Positions 32,093-44,704 of a stretch of 64,000 nucleotides of DNA are shown in pieces. The position numbers and the translations under genes were made by a program. The first letter of the stretch is position 1, and each line of letters begins with the position of its first letter. Below the pieces are notes generated by a model. That model was not told the DNA's origin. It searched no databases and worked only from the letters and a program-made list of their open reading frames with translations. The DNA comes from Dendrocalamus latiflorus (taxonomy: Eukaryota; Streptophyta; Magnoliopsida; Poales; Poaceae). The stretch is from contig CM029636.1 of NCBI GenBank assembly GCA_017311315.1, positions 19,726,139 to 19,790,138 on the forward strand, given 5' to 3'.

Positions 32093-35049
32093 ATGAGCAA
32101 CATGTCACCCGCGCATTCTTCAACATCATCGCCGGAGGCGTCCGCTCCAACATCAAGACGCCAAGGAAGAGGGCTATCAAAGAAGCCTGAGGGCCGACAG
32201 ATCATCACAGCGGTGAATGCATCTGGGGTCCCTATCCTTCCTCGAAAAGCAGTAAACGCATTCCGAACCATGGTCGGAGTAGTTGCACGAGAACGAATTG
32301 AGATCACATACAATTCGTGGAAGAACGTGCCTGACACTCGGAAACGTGAGCTGTGGACCGAAATTTTGGCATCGTTCGAGTTCCCAGAAGAACACCTGGA
32401 CGCTGTGCAACAACAAACCTACAAAGCGGCGTGCAAAGCATGGAAGAACTTCAAGAGCACGCTTGTCAAGAAATACGTGGAGACGGACGAAACGCCTATT
32501 CATACATACCCATTCCTGGAACCACAATGGGAAGAGTTCAAGGCGATGAAAACGACCGAAGATTTCAAAAGTACAAGTGTGGCGCACAAGGCCCTCCAGG
32601 CAAAAAATACACACCCTCACAGACTTGGCACAGCTGGGTATGCGGGTAAAATCGCGCAGTGGATGAAGGAGGATGAGCTGGCAGCTGCACAGGACATCGC
32701 CCCGCCGTTTTCCAATATCCCGGACGACCGCGCTCGAAATTGGATTAGAGCAAGGTCATCTACAATGACATCAGGGGACATCACCTTTCGAAACCCTTCA
32801 GACCAGCAAATGACCGAGCGCCTGGTAAGATATCGATCGAACTACGTAGCTTGTAATTACTCCACAACTTCGTACGAATTGAAATGACATGTCGTGCTCT
32901 TGCAGGAAGAGCTGAGTTTTCAATCTACCCTGGGATCATTCCAGGGAACAAGGGAGAATGATATGCTCTCCGTGGCCCTGGGAAACAAGGAGCACCCGGG
33001 CCGTACGAGAGGCCTTGGGCTTTACGTTCCTTGGAAACATGGTTTCCAAGATGACTCCGACATGTATCGGCGCAGGAAGAGAAACAAAGCCGAGCGTGAC
33101 GCACAGCTACGAGAAGAGCTCAAGGCATCTCTTAAAGAGGAGATACTGGGTTCGATGGCTGATATAATCAGAGATGAGGTGCGGAAACAGACAGAAAGTC
33201 AGCAGGCCGCCACCGCCGCTCCTGTGCTAGCTAGCCCGCACAACCATCCGAGTAGCTGCGCGTCCAATCCGACGCAAACCCAGTCCAAATTTCCTGTGGA
33301 CGACATCCTGGTAATAATTATTACCTCTCGAATGCTTGCTCCATTGGTAGGCCTATTTGAGTAGCTAATTTTGTATCGTTATGTAGGAGCCTACGACATG
33401 CAGGCTCCAAGTGAGATATGGCTCCATTCCCTTGTACGCTGCTTGGGGCCAGGCATATTCGTCTGGTATCGGGGCCATGGTGCACGATCAAGCTTTAGCG
33501 CCAGGCTTCGCAAAAGTTAATGTGGATGGTGTGTATGCCAATTTTGAGGTGGTCCTGCTACCGAAGCCCCCCAACGACGAGATCGTGAATCTAGGACAGG
33601 CCATTGGAACATTCATCCAGTGGCCCAAAACCGACATCTCCCTGGAGGCTTCTTCACCGGTGGCAGGACCAGAAGTGCAGTGCGAACCACAGCAACTTGC
33701 ATTGGTGCCATCTCCACACGGGCAGTGCGAACCATAGCTACCTGCACCGGTGCTATCTCCACGGGTGCTATTCTCGCCAGACCAACTTGCACCGTCTATA
33801 CCATTACAGTCGACTAGCATAAAGTCGACCCACACTCGAGGCAGTGGCCAGGGCAAATCAAAGACGAAGGATGGTGACGATTTCCCGTCCATGCCATTGG
33901 CCCGCAAATTCGTGCTAGGTCAGCCGATGGTAGTCCAGGAAGAGCTCCAAAAACTAGGACTTGGTTGCCAAAGATTCCACCTTTGGTATATGGAATAGTT
34001 CAATAAGCCAGCGGCAGAACGGCGCTCAGGTATAACTGTCAAATTCAAGCCGGAACATTTCTTGCACGAAGTTCAGGAATGTGTCTTCGCGGTGACCTTT
34101 GACGATATATTTGACCTTTTCACGCTCAACGCTCTCGACGCCTCACTCGTTCGATGCTGGACGCTGTAAGTCTGCACAATCACAGTCTCTGTTCACGTAA
34201 TACCGATATATGTCACAATTTGTTGCTTTCCTATGTTATATATAGATTCATGCTGATCGAAGCTAGATCATCGAAATCACAAATTGGTTTCCTGGACCCA
34301 CGCTTGGTCGCCATTGATACCATCATCGAGAATGCATCCTTCGTCGAGGACTATATTACAAAATCACTGCTGGCTCACCAAGATAAGGAATTTGTTCTTA
34401 TGCCATACAATGAGCAGTTCCATTGGATTTTAATTGTAATTATACCAAAATGGAACAAGGCTATATACCTTGATTCTCTAAGTAAGAACAAATCCAAGTA
34501 CACAGCCATCGCCCGAATACTCGATAGGTACGTACATTGTACATTGTACTCTTTCTTTCCTTCCGAATAACTAATCTAACTTTTTCGAATAACGAAGGTC
34601 GTTCGCCACATACGTTCAACAAACACGTGACTCGACGACAGGGGCCAAGGCCTTGAAACATGATCGCAAGTTTCGGGTATTCGCTAGCTACACATTAATT
34701 AATCATATACAACACATAGTAGTAATGCCACTTGATTTAACACATTATATTTTTTGCAGTGCCACCAGCAGGAGCCGGGCAACACATGTGGATACTACAT
34801 GTGCCACCATATGAGACTACTCCTCGATTCCACCAAGATCACTAATTCTAAGGTTTGTCAATCTTCCCACATTTATTTCATACATGTCAGTTTTATATAT
34901 GCGCGCGTTGATATTCCTATCGACAGGCTGCGTCCATCTCTACATCTGCATTGACACAGCCGGATTTTGCAAAAATTCGAGGAGAGCTCATTTGGTTTTT
35001 GTGGTCAAAAGTTGTAAGATCAGATGGAGAGTTCCACTGCCCAGAATGA
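32093..35049 (+). pseudogene. CACTA accessory gene: Transposase_24-like region plus Ulp1-type protease, two amber codons
   Basis: Seven exons fit GT/AG rules and keep phase: 32093-32824, 32906-33310, 33387-34165, 34246-34527, 34598-34676, 34760-34852, 34927-35049 (831 codons). Exons 1-2 resemble the plant Ptta/En-Spm Transposase_24 family (FRTMVGVVARERIEITYNSW, YKAACKAWKNFKS, HPGRTRGLG) and end in a coiled-coil-like charged helix. Exon 3 has LGQAIGTFIQWPKTDI. Exons 4-6 form a Ulp1/C48 cysteine protease with His in NEQFHWILIV, Asp in AIYLDSL and Cys in GNTCGYYMC. These enzymes cleave SUMO-like conjugates. The frame is broken only by TAG at 33735 and 33996, in both cases where CAG (Gln) is plausible. 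At 33735 a 49-base tandem repeat has CAG at the equivalent place of its other copy. All catalytic residues lie after the stops. Active parent copies probably exist elsewhere. Confidence 0.85.
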
Positions 35050-35362
35050 TTTTTTATTGTAATTCTAAGTGCAAATACAGTGTAGATCTTTTACAATTGT
35101 GTATTTGTTAATGGATATTTTATTTCAACTCAATGAATTGATTTGCGAAATGGATGCTTTATGTTTGTGAAATGAAGTGCGTTGTCAATTGGATGTTTTA
35201 TGTCTGTGAAATGAATTGAGATGTGAAATGTATCTGAAATGAAATGAGATGTGTGAGTTGTATATGTTTATGTCTGTGATTATCTGCTTGTTTCAGAGGG
35301 CATGGCTAGCATTTCCTGAGGCTAGCTATAAACAGAAATATATTCTGCTGGGGGGGAGGAGT
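35050..35362 (+). other. 3' flank of accessory gene
   Basis: AT-rich, non-coding, with repeated TGTGAAATGAA and TGTATATGTTTATGTCTGTGA words related to the style of the 38-bp minisatellite. A G7 run lies at 35351-35357. Probably the 3' UTR. Confidence 0.5.
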
Positions 35363-35712
35363 ATCACAGACGGTTTTTCAGTAAAAACCGTCTGTGATTA
35401 TGCGATATCACAGACGGTTTTTCAGTAAAAACCGTCTGTGATTATCCGATATCACAGACGGTTTTGTACTAAAAACCGTCTGTGATTATCCGATATCACA
35501 GACGGTTTGATATCGGATAATCACAGACGGTTTTTAGTACAAAACCGTCTGTGATATCGGATAATCACAGACGGTTTTTACTGAAAAACCGTCTGTGATA
35601 TCGCATAATCACAGACGGTTCAAAAACCGTCTGTGATAACTTGGATTATCACTGACCCATAATTTCAGACGGTTCAGAAAACCGTCTGTGATGACGTTTC
35701 TGAACCGTCTGT
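35363..35712. repeat. CACTA palindrome array 4 (right subterminal), itself a giant palindrome
   Basis: About eight ATCACAGACGG palindromes. In addition, 35386-35498 is the exact or nearly exact reverse complement of 35508-35620 (113-bp arms, 9-base centre), so three palindromic units on the left are mirrored on the right. The last units before the terminal repeat are degenerate. Confidence 0.93.
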
Positions 35713-35720
35713 AATGTGGA

Positions 35721-35734
35721 TTTCTGTAGTAGTG
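35721..35734 (-). repeat. Right terminal inverted repeat of CACTA element
   Basis: TTTCTGTAGTAGTG, perfect complement of the left end, followed by ATA. Confidence 0.97.
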
Positions 35735-35737
35735 ATA

Positions 35738-36764
35738 CGTCACCCATGCTGCGTCAGCACCTGGTCTCGTCCGTGGACTCCGTCCACCATAAGCTGAGTC
35801 TCTGCCTATAAGACCCACAGCCAGAGCATTGTATCATAGACATGAGCCACCATGCCGTATCCCTATTCCACGTGGGCAGCCACGTGTTGCACCATGTCAT
35901 CAGCCACCTTAGCATCTACGTCAGCCCTAAGTCCACATATCTAGCCATGTCATTGCCACCTCAGCGCAATCATGCATAGTGTCGTGCCACGTCACCTAAC
36001 ATGTGCCATGCCATATCACCACCACTTTAGCCAAACTTGTGCCACGTGTCTGCCACGTTAGCATAGGTGCCATGTCAGCCAAGTCCCGTCTGAGCCACTA
36101 CTCCGTACACCGAGTTCACTGTAGACCCTACTATTTCCTAGACTTGGTCCACAGCATAGTAACCTTTTTCAATTTCCAGTATTTTCTTAGCCAATTATTT
36201 TTTTGAGAGCCTGTTATTCTTTGTCCTAGCTCTAATTGACCCAATTCTTTTTCCTAAATTCATCTAAAATTGAACTCTATCTTTTGATTTTAGTTTTATA
36301 GTTTTTGTGATTTATTTGAATTTTATTTAATTTTATTTGTGTTTCATTCGTTTTCACTCCCATTAGATAACGTCTTCCAAGAATCAGAAGTAGGACCAGA
36401 AGACCAATAGTTGGTAACTGAGTAAGGCCAAGGTAAGTCAAATCTATTTATTTCTTATTTTATTTTAAGTTATGTTGCCTTGCTAATTTAATACAAACCT
36501 TTATACCTAGCAGTTATTGTCTAACTTGATTAATTCCACCTTGATAATTTGAATGCTATAATTCTATTGTCACCATAGGATGGGTATTTATGTAGTGATG
36601 CAATATTAGTATTTACATGGGTTGTACGTTTAGTATGCTTAGCCATGCTTATAGTACGTTGGGCTCATTATCACATGTAAATTAATTAATTAATTTTTAC
36701 TTAATACGATACTGACTCATGGTGGTAGCCACAGTTATAAAATTTGAGTGCCATGATATAGGTA
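35738..36764 (+). mobile_element. Older diverged LTR (copy D), part interrupted by CACTA and solo LTR
   Basis: Sequence in the style of family L (TTTTATTTAATTTTATTTGTG, CAGAAGACCAATAG, GGTAACTGAGTAAGGCC) but well diverged. The solo LTR at 36765 landed within it, since AGGTA flanks both sides and the text resumes at 42509. The CACTA element also lies within this unit or at its left side. Its left boundary, in 24100-24401, could not be fixed. Confidence 0.5.
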
Positions 36765-39700
36765 TGTAACATCCCAAAAATTTGCAACTTGAAAATGTGA
36801 AGCTTTTGAATTATTTTTGCAATATGTTGTATTTGAATTTGGAGTTTAAGGTATTCTTCTGAAATTTGGTTGGGATTCCAAAAAGTAAAATTTCAAGAAA
36901 GGAACAAACATGTTCAAATAATAGAAAATTAAAATTTTAAATACGAATATGAAAAGATGATCTAGTATAAGGAGGGAGAAACCCGAGTTAAAACGCAAAA
37001 TCTCATTTTGGAAATAATGACATAAATAGCAATCAAAGTGAATGACTAAAATACAAGCGCTCCTACATATATGCAAAATTATGTAAGCCAGCAAGATAAT
37101 ATTATGTGAAATTATGTACATATACATAAAACAAAATATACAACATACTAAACATATATTATGATGAGTGCAGCAATAAAGGAAATAAAGGTATGAAAAT
37201 AAGAACATCACATAAAATAGAAGGACTAGTATATTTTGTATTTAAGTAATTGAATGAAGACTTGAGATAAAATTTCAGAAATTAGGAACCATAATCTTAC
37301 AGAGAAAATAGAAGTTCAACATACAAATTTAAAAATCCAAATTCAAAGCCTTTCTCTCTTTTATTTCCTCTCTCTATTACATGTGGGCCCCACTTATTTT
37401 TCTCTCTCTCTCTCTTCTTTTTCTTTTCCTTCCTACCTCTTCTCCCTGCCCAGCGGGCCCCCCTGCGCGGCGCGCCTCCCTCCTCCTTTCCTCCTTCTCC
37501 CGTGCACCGGACCCCCCTCCTCCTCCTTTCTTCCTCTCTGGCTCTCTGCCGTGCGCAGCTTCCCTCCACCCCGTGGCATCCATGCGCCTGCCCCGCCCAC
37601 GGACTTCTCTGTCGTCGCCCCCGATTTTTCCCCGCGTGCCTGCTCCGTCCCGTCGCCGCCCGCCCGTCACCCTCTGCCCTGCGCCGCCTCGTCTTGTCGC
37701 CGCCCCGCGCATCTCCACTCCCCAGAGCGCGCGCTCGCTTATAAGGAGCTCCTAGCCCCCCCCCCACGGCTTCCCGCGCACTCCCCTTCCTTCCTTGCTC
37801 AGCCCGAGCCCGAGCACCCCACGCCCATGAGCCGCCGCCGTTGCCTCCTCGCTATTCCCAGCCGTCCGGCGAGCTGCTCCACTGGTGACCGCGCCATCTC
37901 GTGCTCCTACACCCCTTCTTCTCCCCCTCCGGCACAATTGAGAATCCGTGCACCCGAGGCTCGCCGCATCGCTTCCTTCCCCATTGCCAGCCACCGCCGC
38001 CAATACCACCGCCGCCTCTTCCCCGGGCACTCTTCCCTCGATTCCTTGGAAGGGGAGCATCTTCCCAACACCGCGAAGCTATCCCAAGTGCCGCCCCGCT
38101 CCTCCCTGCACCGTAGCACGCCGGCCACGGTGACCTCCCCGCGCCGCCGTGAGCTTCTGCTGCCGGCTCACCCTAGTGCCTCCCCGGTCACGTCATCGCT
38201 GTTGGTGAGTTCCTCCCGGCCCCCTTACGCTTGTGGCCACCTTAATTCTACCCCAATCCTCCACGGCCGCCGGCGCCTCATTCTCCCTCACCGCCGGCCG
38301 CCTAGCTCCACCGCCCACCCACCTCGCTGCCGCTCCGGCCCACGCACCGCCTCCCCTAGGTTCCTACCTTAGTGAGCAACCCATTTTGGCAGAGCCCAAC
38401 CCATCTCCGGCCGATGCTCGCCGCCGGCCAGACCATGCCCCACCGGCATCAGCTTCCTCTGTTTGGAGCCCCGGTGTCCTCCCGCATAAGAAAATGTCTG
38501 GGCATTTGTTGTCAGCCCAGGCACTTTGCCCTCTTGGCTAGACCGAGCGCGTTTGACATTCAGCATGTTCCCAGGTCCTGAGTTCGAGCCCAGTCGGCTG
38601 CAATTTTTCCCCACTTTTTGTTTTAAATTTTTTGTAGCTCTGTTAAGTTAATAAAAATCAAGATAAATTTAGGAATAACCTAGAAAAGCTAATAAATTTA
38701 ATTAGGTCATAAAACCATATTGTTTAATATTTAAATGTGGAGTAGTTGGCATATGTGAATGATTAATACTATTTGGATAATTAACTCAAAGACTGAATAT
38801 TACTTAAGGGCATTAATAAAGAAAAGTTTCTCTGGTTAGATATTCGAATTTAGTAAAGATCTTAATTGGAAGGAAATTCAAGAGAAAGTTAAAAGTTTGG
38901 ATATTGTATTTAGATATGAAATCAAGGCACTAAAGTTAAGGACTACTCTTATTTATAATTAAAATCTATGCCCAATATTTAGCATGCTCCCATTAAATAT
39001 GTTGTTATAGTAGGTTTTGCTAACTCACAGATATTGAAATATGACCTTATATACCAAGCTGTGCCTAGATAGCTAATTGTAAACTAGAAATAGAAGTAAA
39101 GCTAGGCCTAGTAGAAGCTAGAGTATAAGCAAGATAATAATGGTACTATTAACTAAATCTTAATACTAGATTTAATAACTAATAATGATGATCATGAAAT
39201 AACAAGATGTGGCCCATACAACTGAATACTAATTCAATTTGAAATAGGCTTAGTGAAAACTGAGGCTACATAAAATGTCACCCCATAAAATGCTATACAC
39301 CTAGACTCTAAAATTGATTCGGTAAGCCAAAATGCCCTGAACAATAGCACTCAACAAAATAATGCTAAGATAAACTTGTGCACCTATTCATAGGTCTAAC
39401 CTAACTCATGGAACTTCCTTGATAAATACAAAAATGATAAAAGAAATTATTAATAAAAAGGTCAAGCCTCGCTTTTCCCCAATCGGCCATGTATGGCCAC
39501 CTTCCTTTCCCAAAAGCAGATAATTCCTGTAGGTACGTCTTCACTTTAGATCCCTCGTATTTCTAAAATTTTCCCTCACGGTAAAGCATTCAGACAACTC
39601 GTCCTCCTGCTCAAACCCAGCTACCGCTATGCTGACAACACATCAACCTAAATCATCCTTCTATTCTCCAACCATAATAAATGCTTAATTTAAAGTAAAT

Positions 39701-42503
39701 CGGGTATTTAAAGTGATTGGATTTATTTGGATCTCTTGAGTTATTTGTTTTTATTTGGATTCAGTCGCGTATCGCATAGTTAGAAACTGGAGTTCCGAAG
39801 AATCAATGGATCAAGCAAGACCAAGATCAAAGTGTAGAAAAGACCAGCAAAGCAGCCCCCTCAAATGAGACAGCTGTGAGAGAGCACAAGACCGCGGCAA
39901 ACCGCGCCAGGCGAGTCAATACTTTGATCATGTTGAACCTACATTTTCTGCAAATTATTTTATTTAAATTATCAAATTGCATGCTGTTATTTTATATGCA
40001 AATACATGTTTAATTTAAGACTTTAGTTATATGCCCATTGTTTGCTTGATTAATATTACACCTCCTTTGGAATACTTGAATATGTGAACCTTGTCGCCCT
40101 AGCAAAATTGTAATGGTAACCTTTGAAAATAAGTCCCTAATTATATGCCATGCTTAGCACTGCATAGATTCTCGGGGGCGCTGAAATGCCCCAAACCTCA
40201 TTTTCATTTTTAATCATGAGAAACTGGTTTGGACAGTCATGGTGGGAATGGCTGGTATATTTTGACATGATTATTTTATGCTCCCAAAAATCCCAATTTG
40301 CTTAAATATCTGAGCGGATGGTTTGGGGGCTGGTATGTGGTGCAAAGGAAAGCACAAATTATGGAGTGTGGCAGAACCGCTCAGGTACCACTAAGGACTG
40401 AATCTTGTCATGACCTCCTGTGTAAAACAGTACAACCACAAGTCTGTAAAATACAACTTGGCTAAGTAAACTTATCGAAATCCCTGGACTCATCTCACCG
40501 GTAGTGGATGGGGAGTGGATACGCAAGGGCAAGAGAAGGCCTAAAGGGACACCGAGTGGAGGGTGAAGTTTCCCAATCGTACTAGCACAGAGGGGAGTGG
40601 AGCCCGTACGCTAGTAGCCGTGGGGAACATCCCGTGCAACGTATGGGACCCACCGCAAGTGGGAACGGCCCATAGGGTGAGATGACAAAAGGGACTAGAT
40701 ATTTTGAAAAGTCACTGTGATGGTCTGCTCAACCACATGGCAAAGGAATCGTGTGGGGCAACAAGTTGATTGTCTCTTGTGGTGAAAGTGTACAAACTCT
40801 GCAGAGTCAAAACTATTCGAATAGCCGTCTATTCGAGTTGATTGTCTCTTGTGGTTAAGGGCAGACATGGGAACTTAACCAGATATAGTTCTATTTCAAA
40901 AACTTTGTGGGTGGGAATGGAAAAGTGGAAGGGCAGTGGGAAGCCCTGATTTGAATTGTCCTGGGTGTCGTCCCAGTGGTAAGTTAAGCGGCTATAACGC
41001 TGAAAGATGCTATATGGTGCGGATGCCATGTAACGGTGGATGGAATCTGGATCGCTATTATTATTGCATTTTCTTGAGCATTATGTTTTTGTTCAGAACT
41101 GCTAGGTCTCAGGAAATTTTTATGTATCATATTTCAAAAATAAAATGTTTTTCCTTCTTACAAAATGAAATATAGGGAGGAATAAATAAAGTCGTGAGTA
41201 ATGAAGATGGAAGTTTGTGGTAAAAACAAAAATATATTGGTTGACTTATGTCGGTTATAAAAAGAAAACGATAGTGTAGATTCTGGGAGAAATGAGCCCA
41301 AATGGATATCTAGACTAGATAGATAATTTATAAGATCTTTGGAGTATTAGGAAGTGCAAGGGTATTGGTTGGATTACAACACTGATATTTGATATAAATT
41401 CTTGGGAGATGTTAACAATATTGGGATTAATAGGATTTGAACGAGTTCTGGATGGATGAATTGATCTTGGGAGTTTGGGGTATGATAACAATTCCTGGAG
41501 TATAAACTTGATCAATGATATTCCTGGTGGATGAATACTGGTGAATCGTAGACCTAATCAATGATATACTTGGTGGATTTATACTAGTGAATCATATACT
41601 TGATCAATGATATTCTTGGTGGATGTATACTCATGAATTAGTTAGAGATAGATAATGGAAAAATAAGATTGATTATTGAAGAAGCAAATTATGGTTGTGG
41701 ATCAATAACGAAAGGATTGGATTGTTAAGAATTTAGAATGCAAAAGATACTGGTGGATTAAATAAATGATATTAGATAAATGATGTCGCTAGCTGTTTGG
41801 AGTATTAGGCAGTAATTGTTCAGTGGATTATATAAGTTATGATACTCGCTGTTTGGGGATTTAGGCAGCAATGAAGGTATGAATGGTGGATTGCATAATT
41901 GATGATATTCGCTGTTTGGAGTCTTAGATAGCAATCAATAAAGAAAGTGTATCTTGGTGGATTAAGTCAATTATGGTAGTTGCTAGGTGGAGTATAGGCA
42001 GCATCAATAACACTATGATTACATAATAACAATGCTGCTAAAAGCGATTTTTTTGGCAAATAAAATAACCCGAGCCTCTCCTTTGTTAAGCCATGCATAC
42101 TATTTATTTGCATTCTGTGTATTGGCTTGCGGAGCACGGGGTTGGAGTGCTCACACTCGCTTTTGCGACAAAATTCAGAATCAGGAATCAAATCACCTCG
42201 CCTCAGCAACAAGATTGGACAAGCTGACAGAGAAGATAAAGATGTCAAGGGCTAGGTCGCGAACCTCCAGTTGGCTGCCTGTGGGCATGTCCTGAAGGTC
42301 CCATCTGTGTGCTTCGTTCTTCCGCTGCTGCAATTTATTGATTTCGGCCTAATCGGCCCATGAGTAAGTCTACTATTTTATTTATGCTTCTGCATGATAT
42401 GTAATTTGATGTCCATTACTGTAACTATGTGCACTATCTACTGATCCAGGGAATAGTGCAGCTAGACATAGTAGATTCCGGATTATAAAATCTGGGTCTG
42501 ACA
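36765..42503 (+). mobile_element. Solo family-L LTR, 5.7 kb
   Basis: Starts TGTAACATCCC, ends GGGTCTGACA, and is flanked by a perfect 5-bp duplication AGGTA (36760-36764, 42504-42508). With 5739 bp it is among the longest LTR types known in plants. Parts: AT-rich start, pyrimidine- and GC-rich block 37380-38600 (TATA-like TTATAAGG near 37740), a tRNA-like pol III motif pair, a long AT-rich middle, a short ~54-bp tandem repeat at 41500-41640 (GATCAATGATATTCCTGGTGG), and the conserved end. The GC-rich block keeps frames open (up to 329 residues) but shows only low-complexity Pro/Ser and differs in frame from the equivalent block at 61956-62870. I treat it as untranslated. Confidence 0.9.
38526..38595 (+). 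promoter_or_regulatory. tRNA-like pol III A and B boxes inside the LTR
   Basis: TTGCCCTCTTGG (A-box-like) at 38526 and GAGTTCGAGCC (B-box-like) at 38580, 53 bases apart, then a T run (38603-38608 region). The same arrangement at the same spacing occurs in the LTR at 62853. A full cloverleaf does not form convincingly, so this is a tRNA-derived or SINE-derived relic at best. Confidence 0.45.
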
Positions 42504-42508
42504 AGGTA

Positions 42509-43700
42509 GTGTCATTAGTATGGGTTATACAAAGTGGTTTTCACTTGGGTGAGTGATCATGCAGTAAAGGGGGAAGTGTGATCAACATTTTTGGGATGTG
42601 GATGTCTTACCTGGGTAATGTCTAAGGACTTAACTTTATATGCTATTGATCTAAGATTTACTGTACAACCACATGTACAGTATGGGATGGATCTAACTGA
42701 TTAATTTGTGATGTTTCAATTTTGATTTTACCATTGAGATGTTAGTTGGTGTCAGTTAAACATTAAACATTTCCACAGGGCACAACAGGGGCTTTTTTGA
42801 CTAGGTGATTAGCCTACTCAGTAGCGAAACCTTAGTGGGAGAAATCGGGTTGCAATTGAACATGTAAAGAACTTGTTGTGATCTTCTTAGTCGGCACGCC
42901 TGAGGAAGCGTGTTGTTGCGCTAACATGGTCATATCATGTGGGTAAAGTTGTGCAACCTCTGCAGAATGTAAAACATTTAAATAGTCATGTCCCTGATGA
43001 TGGACAATGCTCAGTGATTTCACACGAGGGGTAGATATTTCATAAAAATCCTAGTTGGGTTAAGTTTAGGAAGTGAATGGTTAGTTCACTGGTGGTTCAT
43101 TATTTGAATTGATAGTTCATGAGTAGTTCATTCGGTGAATGGTTAGTTCACTTGTGCTTTACTCAATTCCTTTAACTTATTTAATTAGTACTATCTGTTT
43201 TCAAAGTTCGCTTTCAATCTATTTATAGTATTTACTCTAAATTGTTTCTTTCTGCAAAATAAGCACTCAACTATCATTTGGTAAGTCTTGATAATTATAT
43301 TCCATCTTGTTTCAAATGACTTACTAAATACCCTATGTACTCATGGCTATATCCATATTTGCTCAGCTACTGAAGAAGGGCCACATCAGGCAGAGGTATT
43401 TGAAGGAGGTTTCTTCGATGACTTCACGGATTAGAAATTAGCTCCCTAGTCAAATTCCTGTGGGCATGTCGGATGGCTACTATGCTTATCTTTTATTTTT
43501 CTGCTGCTAGTTTATTAAGCCTTTCAGGCTATTATTTGTAAGCTTGGCTATAAGGTTGCTACTCTGATAAGTAATAATATTTGAGTCTCTCTAAGTTAAT
43601 CATGAATATGGTCGATGTTTCATTTATGTTTTCACTATGTACACTAACGAGATCCTCGACTAGTGCAGAATACATAAAGAGTCCAGATTTGCATATTCGG
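42509..43700 (+). mobile_element. 3' part of diverged LTR copy D
   Basis: Continues the unit split by the solo LTR. It has the family-L landmarks in diverged form: CTGTGGGCATGTCGGATGG, TTTATTTTTCTGCTGC, a CACTATGTACACTAACGAGATC stretch and an end near GGGACACA (about 43700). No clear primer-binding site follows. Confidence 0.5.
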
Positions 43701-43949
43701 GACACAACAATTGGCCTCTGGAAGGATGGGTTGAATGGTCTTGGCTTGGGAGGTCCATAACAAGGTGGATGGGGTTGTTGTACTTATGGGTGAGGTTTAT
43801 TGGTAGGTGTTGGTTGATGGTTCATCTTAGCCTTCTTTCTTCATTTAGATTTGAATGTTCACTATCTCAATTTATGGCTCTATTGACAAAGTATTGGAAT
43901 TATGTTATTTTGTGGATGGATAGGAGCATCTTTAGGTATGGGTGTATTC

Positions 43950-44704
43950 CCCTATGAATTTATCTTTCTCCTTCTCCTCAATATCTACGTCAGTTGGCAC
44001 ATAACAAGAGAGTTCATTAACTTGCTGAGGTACTCCACCATCTTTGTCCCTCACTGGGTTAAAGCTCTAAACTCTCTCTTCTTAAGCTCCATTCTCCCAG
44101 TAGGTACATGGGCCTCTAAAAATCGTAATTTGAATTCCTCCTAGGTAATTGGTTGTTCACTAACATGGTTAAGGGCATAGTTGAGCCACCACATGGCTGT
44201 TGGTTTAGTTAGTTGGTTGGACACGTATCAGACTTTCTTCATGTCCAAACATCCTACTGTGTTGAGATTCTTTTCTACTTTTACTATCCAATCAGCTGCG
44301 TCTAGGGTGTCAATTGCTTTGGCAAAGGTGGGAGGGTGAGTCTAGAGAAACACCCCCAGACTAACCCCATGGGCTGGCTATGGGGCTATTGGTAGCAAGG
44401 CTTCCATAAAGCATTTCTGATTCTCCTGGGCTTCCTTCTGAGAATTCTCCAAAAATCTGAGGACTTCCACCATTACTCCCAAAGGATTGACTACCTCTGA
44501 TAATGCTAGTTGGCCAGCTTCAGGTACTATTGTTGGTCGAGTTTGTCCAGGTGTCGCTTCTTGAGGGTTCATAGGTGGGTTTCCCTTGGTCGAGTTTGCT
44601 AGAAGGGTCCCAGTCTTATTCCCAATTCCCTCTTGCCTTGCTGTGATCTCCCATCCTGTAGGGAAGGTGTTAATGAAATTCCTTATTAGGAGTTGGGTTT
44701 GCAT
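43950..44704 (-). pseudogene. Ty3/gypsy gag remnant
   Basis: Minus strand from 44704: an N-terminal disordered segment (108 codons open, ending MEALLPIAP), then PPTFAKAIDTLDAADWIVKVEKNLNTVG, CLDMKKV-stop-YVSNQLTKPTAMWWLNYALN and EEFKLRFLEAHVPTGRMELKKREF. This is the Retrotrans_gag pattern of grass gypsy elements. Several stops break it. It has the same orientation as the gypsy pol pieces at 9.9-17.8 kb, but there is no proof that they come from one element. Confidence 0.75.

Larger units (their letters stand above)
24402..35734 (+). mobile_element. Complete CACTA (En/Spm) transposon, 11.3 kb
   Basis: Perfect 14-bp terminal inverted repeats (CACTACTACAGAAA and its complement) and a 3-bp target duplication ATA (24399-24401, 35735-35737) define an intact CACTA element of 11,333 bp. 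Content from left to right: repeat array 1, a 184-residue minus-strand ORF, array 2, TNP2 transposase, a 38-bp minisatellite, array 3, a GC-rich leader, three long hairpins, a second gene (Transposase_24 plus Ulp1-like protease, two amber codons) and array 4. The arrays consist of palindromes built on ATCACAGACGG, the class of subterminal motif bound by the accessory protein (TNPA) in En/Spm. The ends and TNP2 look competent, the accessory gene does not. It lies between the lectin gene and an old LTR that it interrupted. Confidence 0.96.

Noticed and set aside
37383..38372. 329-codon open frame and overlapping frames in the solo LTR
   Set aside because: Low-complexity Pro/Ser/Arg translation of a pyrimidine- and GC-rich LTR block, open on both strands, not conserved in frame in the sister LTR at 61956-62870.
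43769..44144. Plus-strand frames of 62-80 codons with hydrophobic text
   Set aside because: Shadow of the minus-strand gypsy gag remnant and LTR sequence.
9930..44704. One single gypsy element with gag at 44 kb and pol at 10-18 kb, all else nested inside
   Set aside because: Orientation and order would fit, but the junctions at about 17.85 and 43.9 kb show no element ends or duplication joining them.
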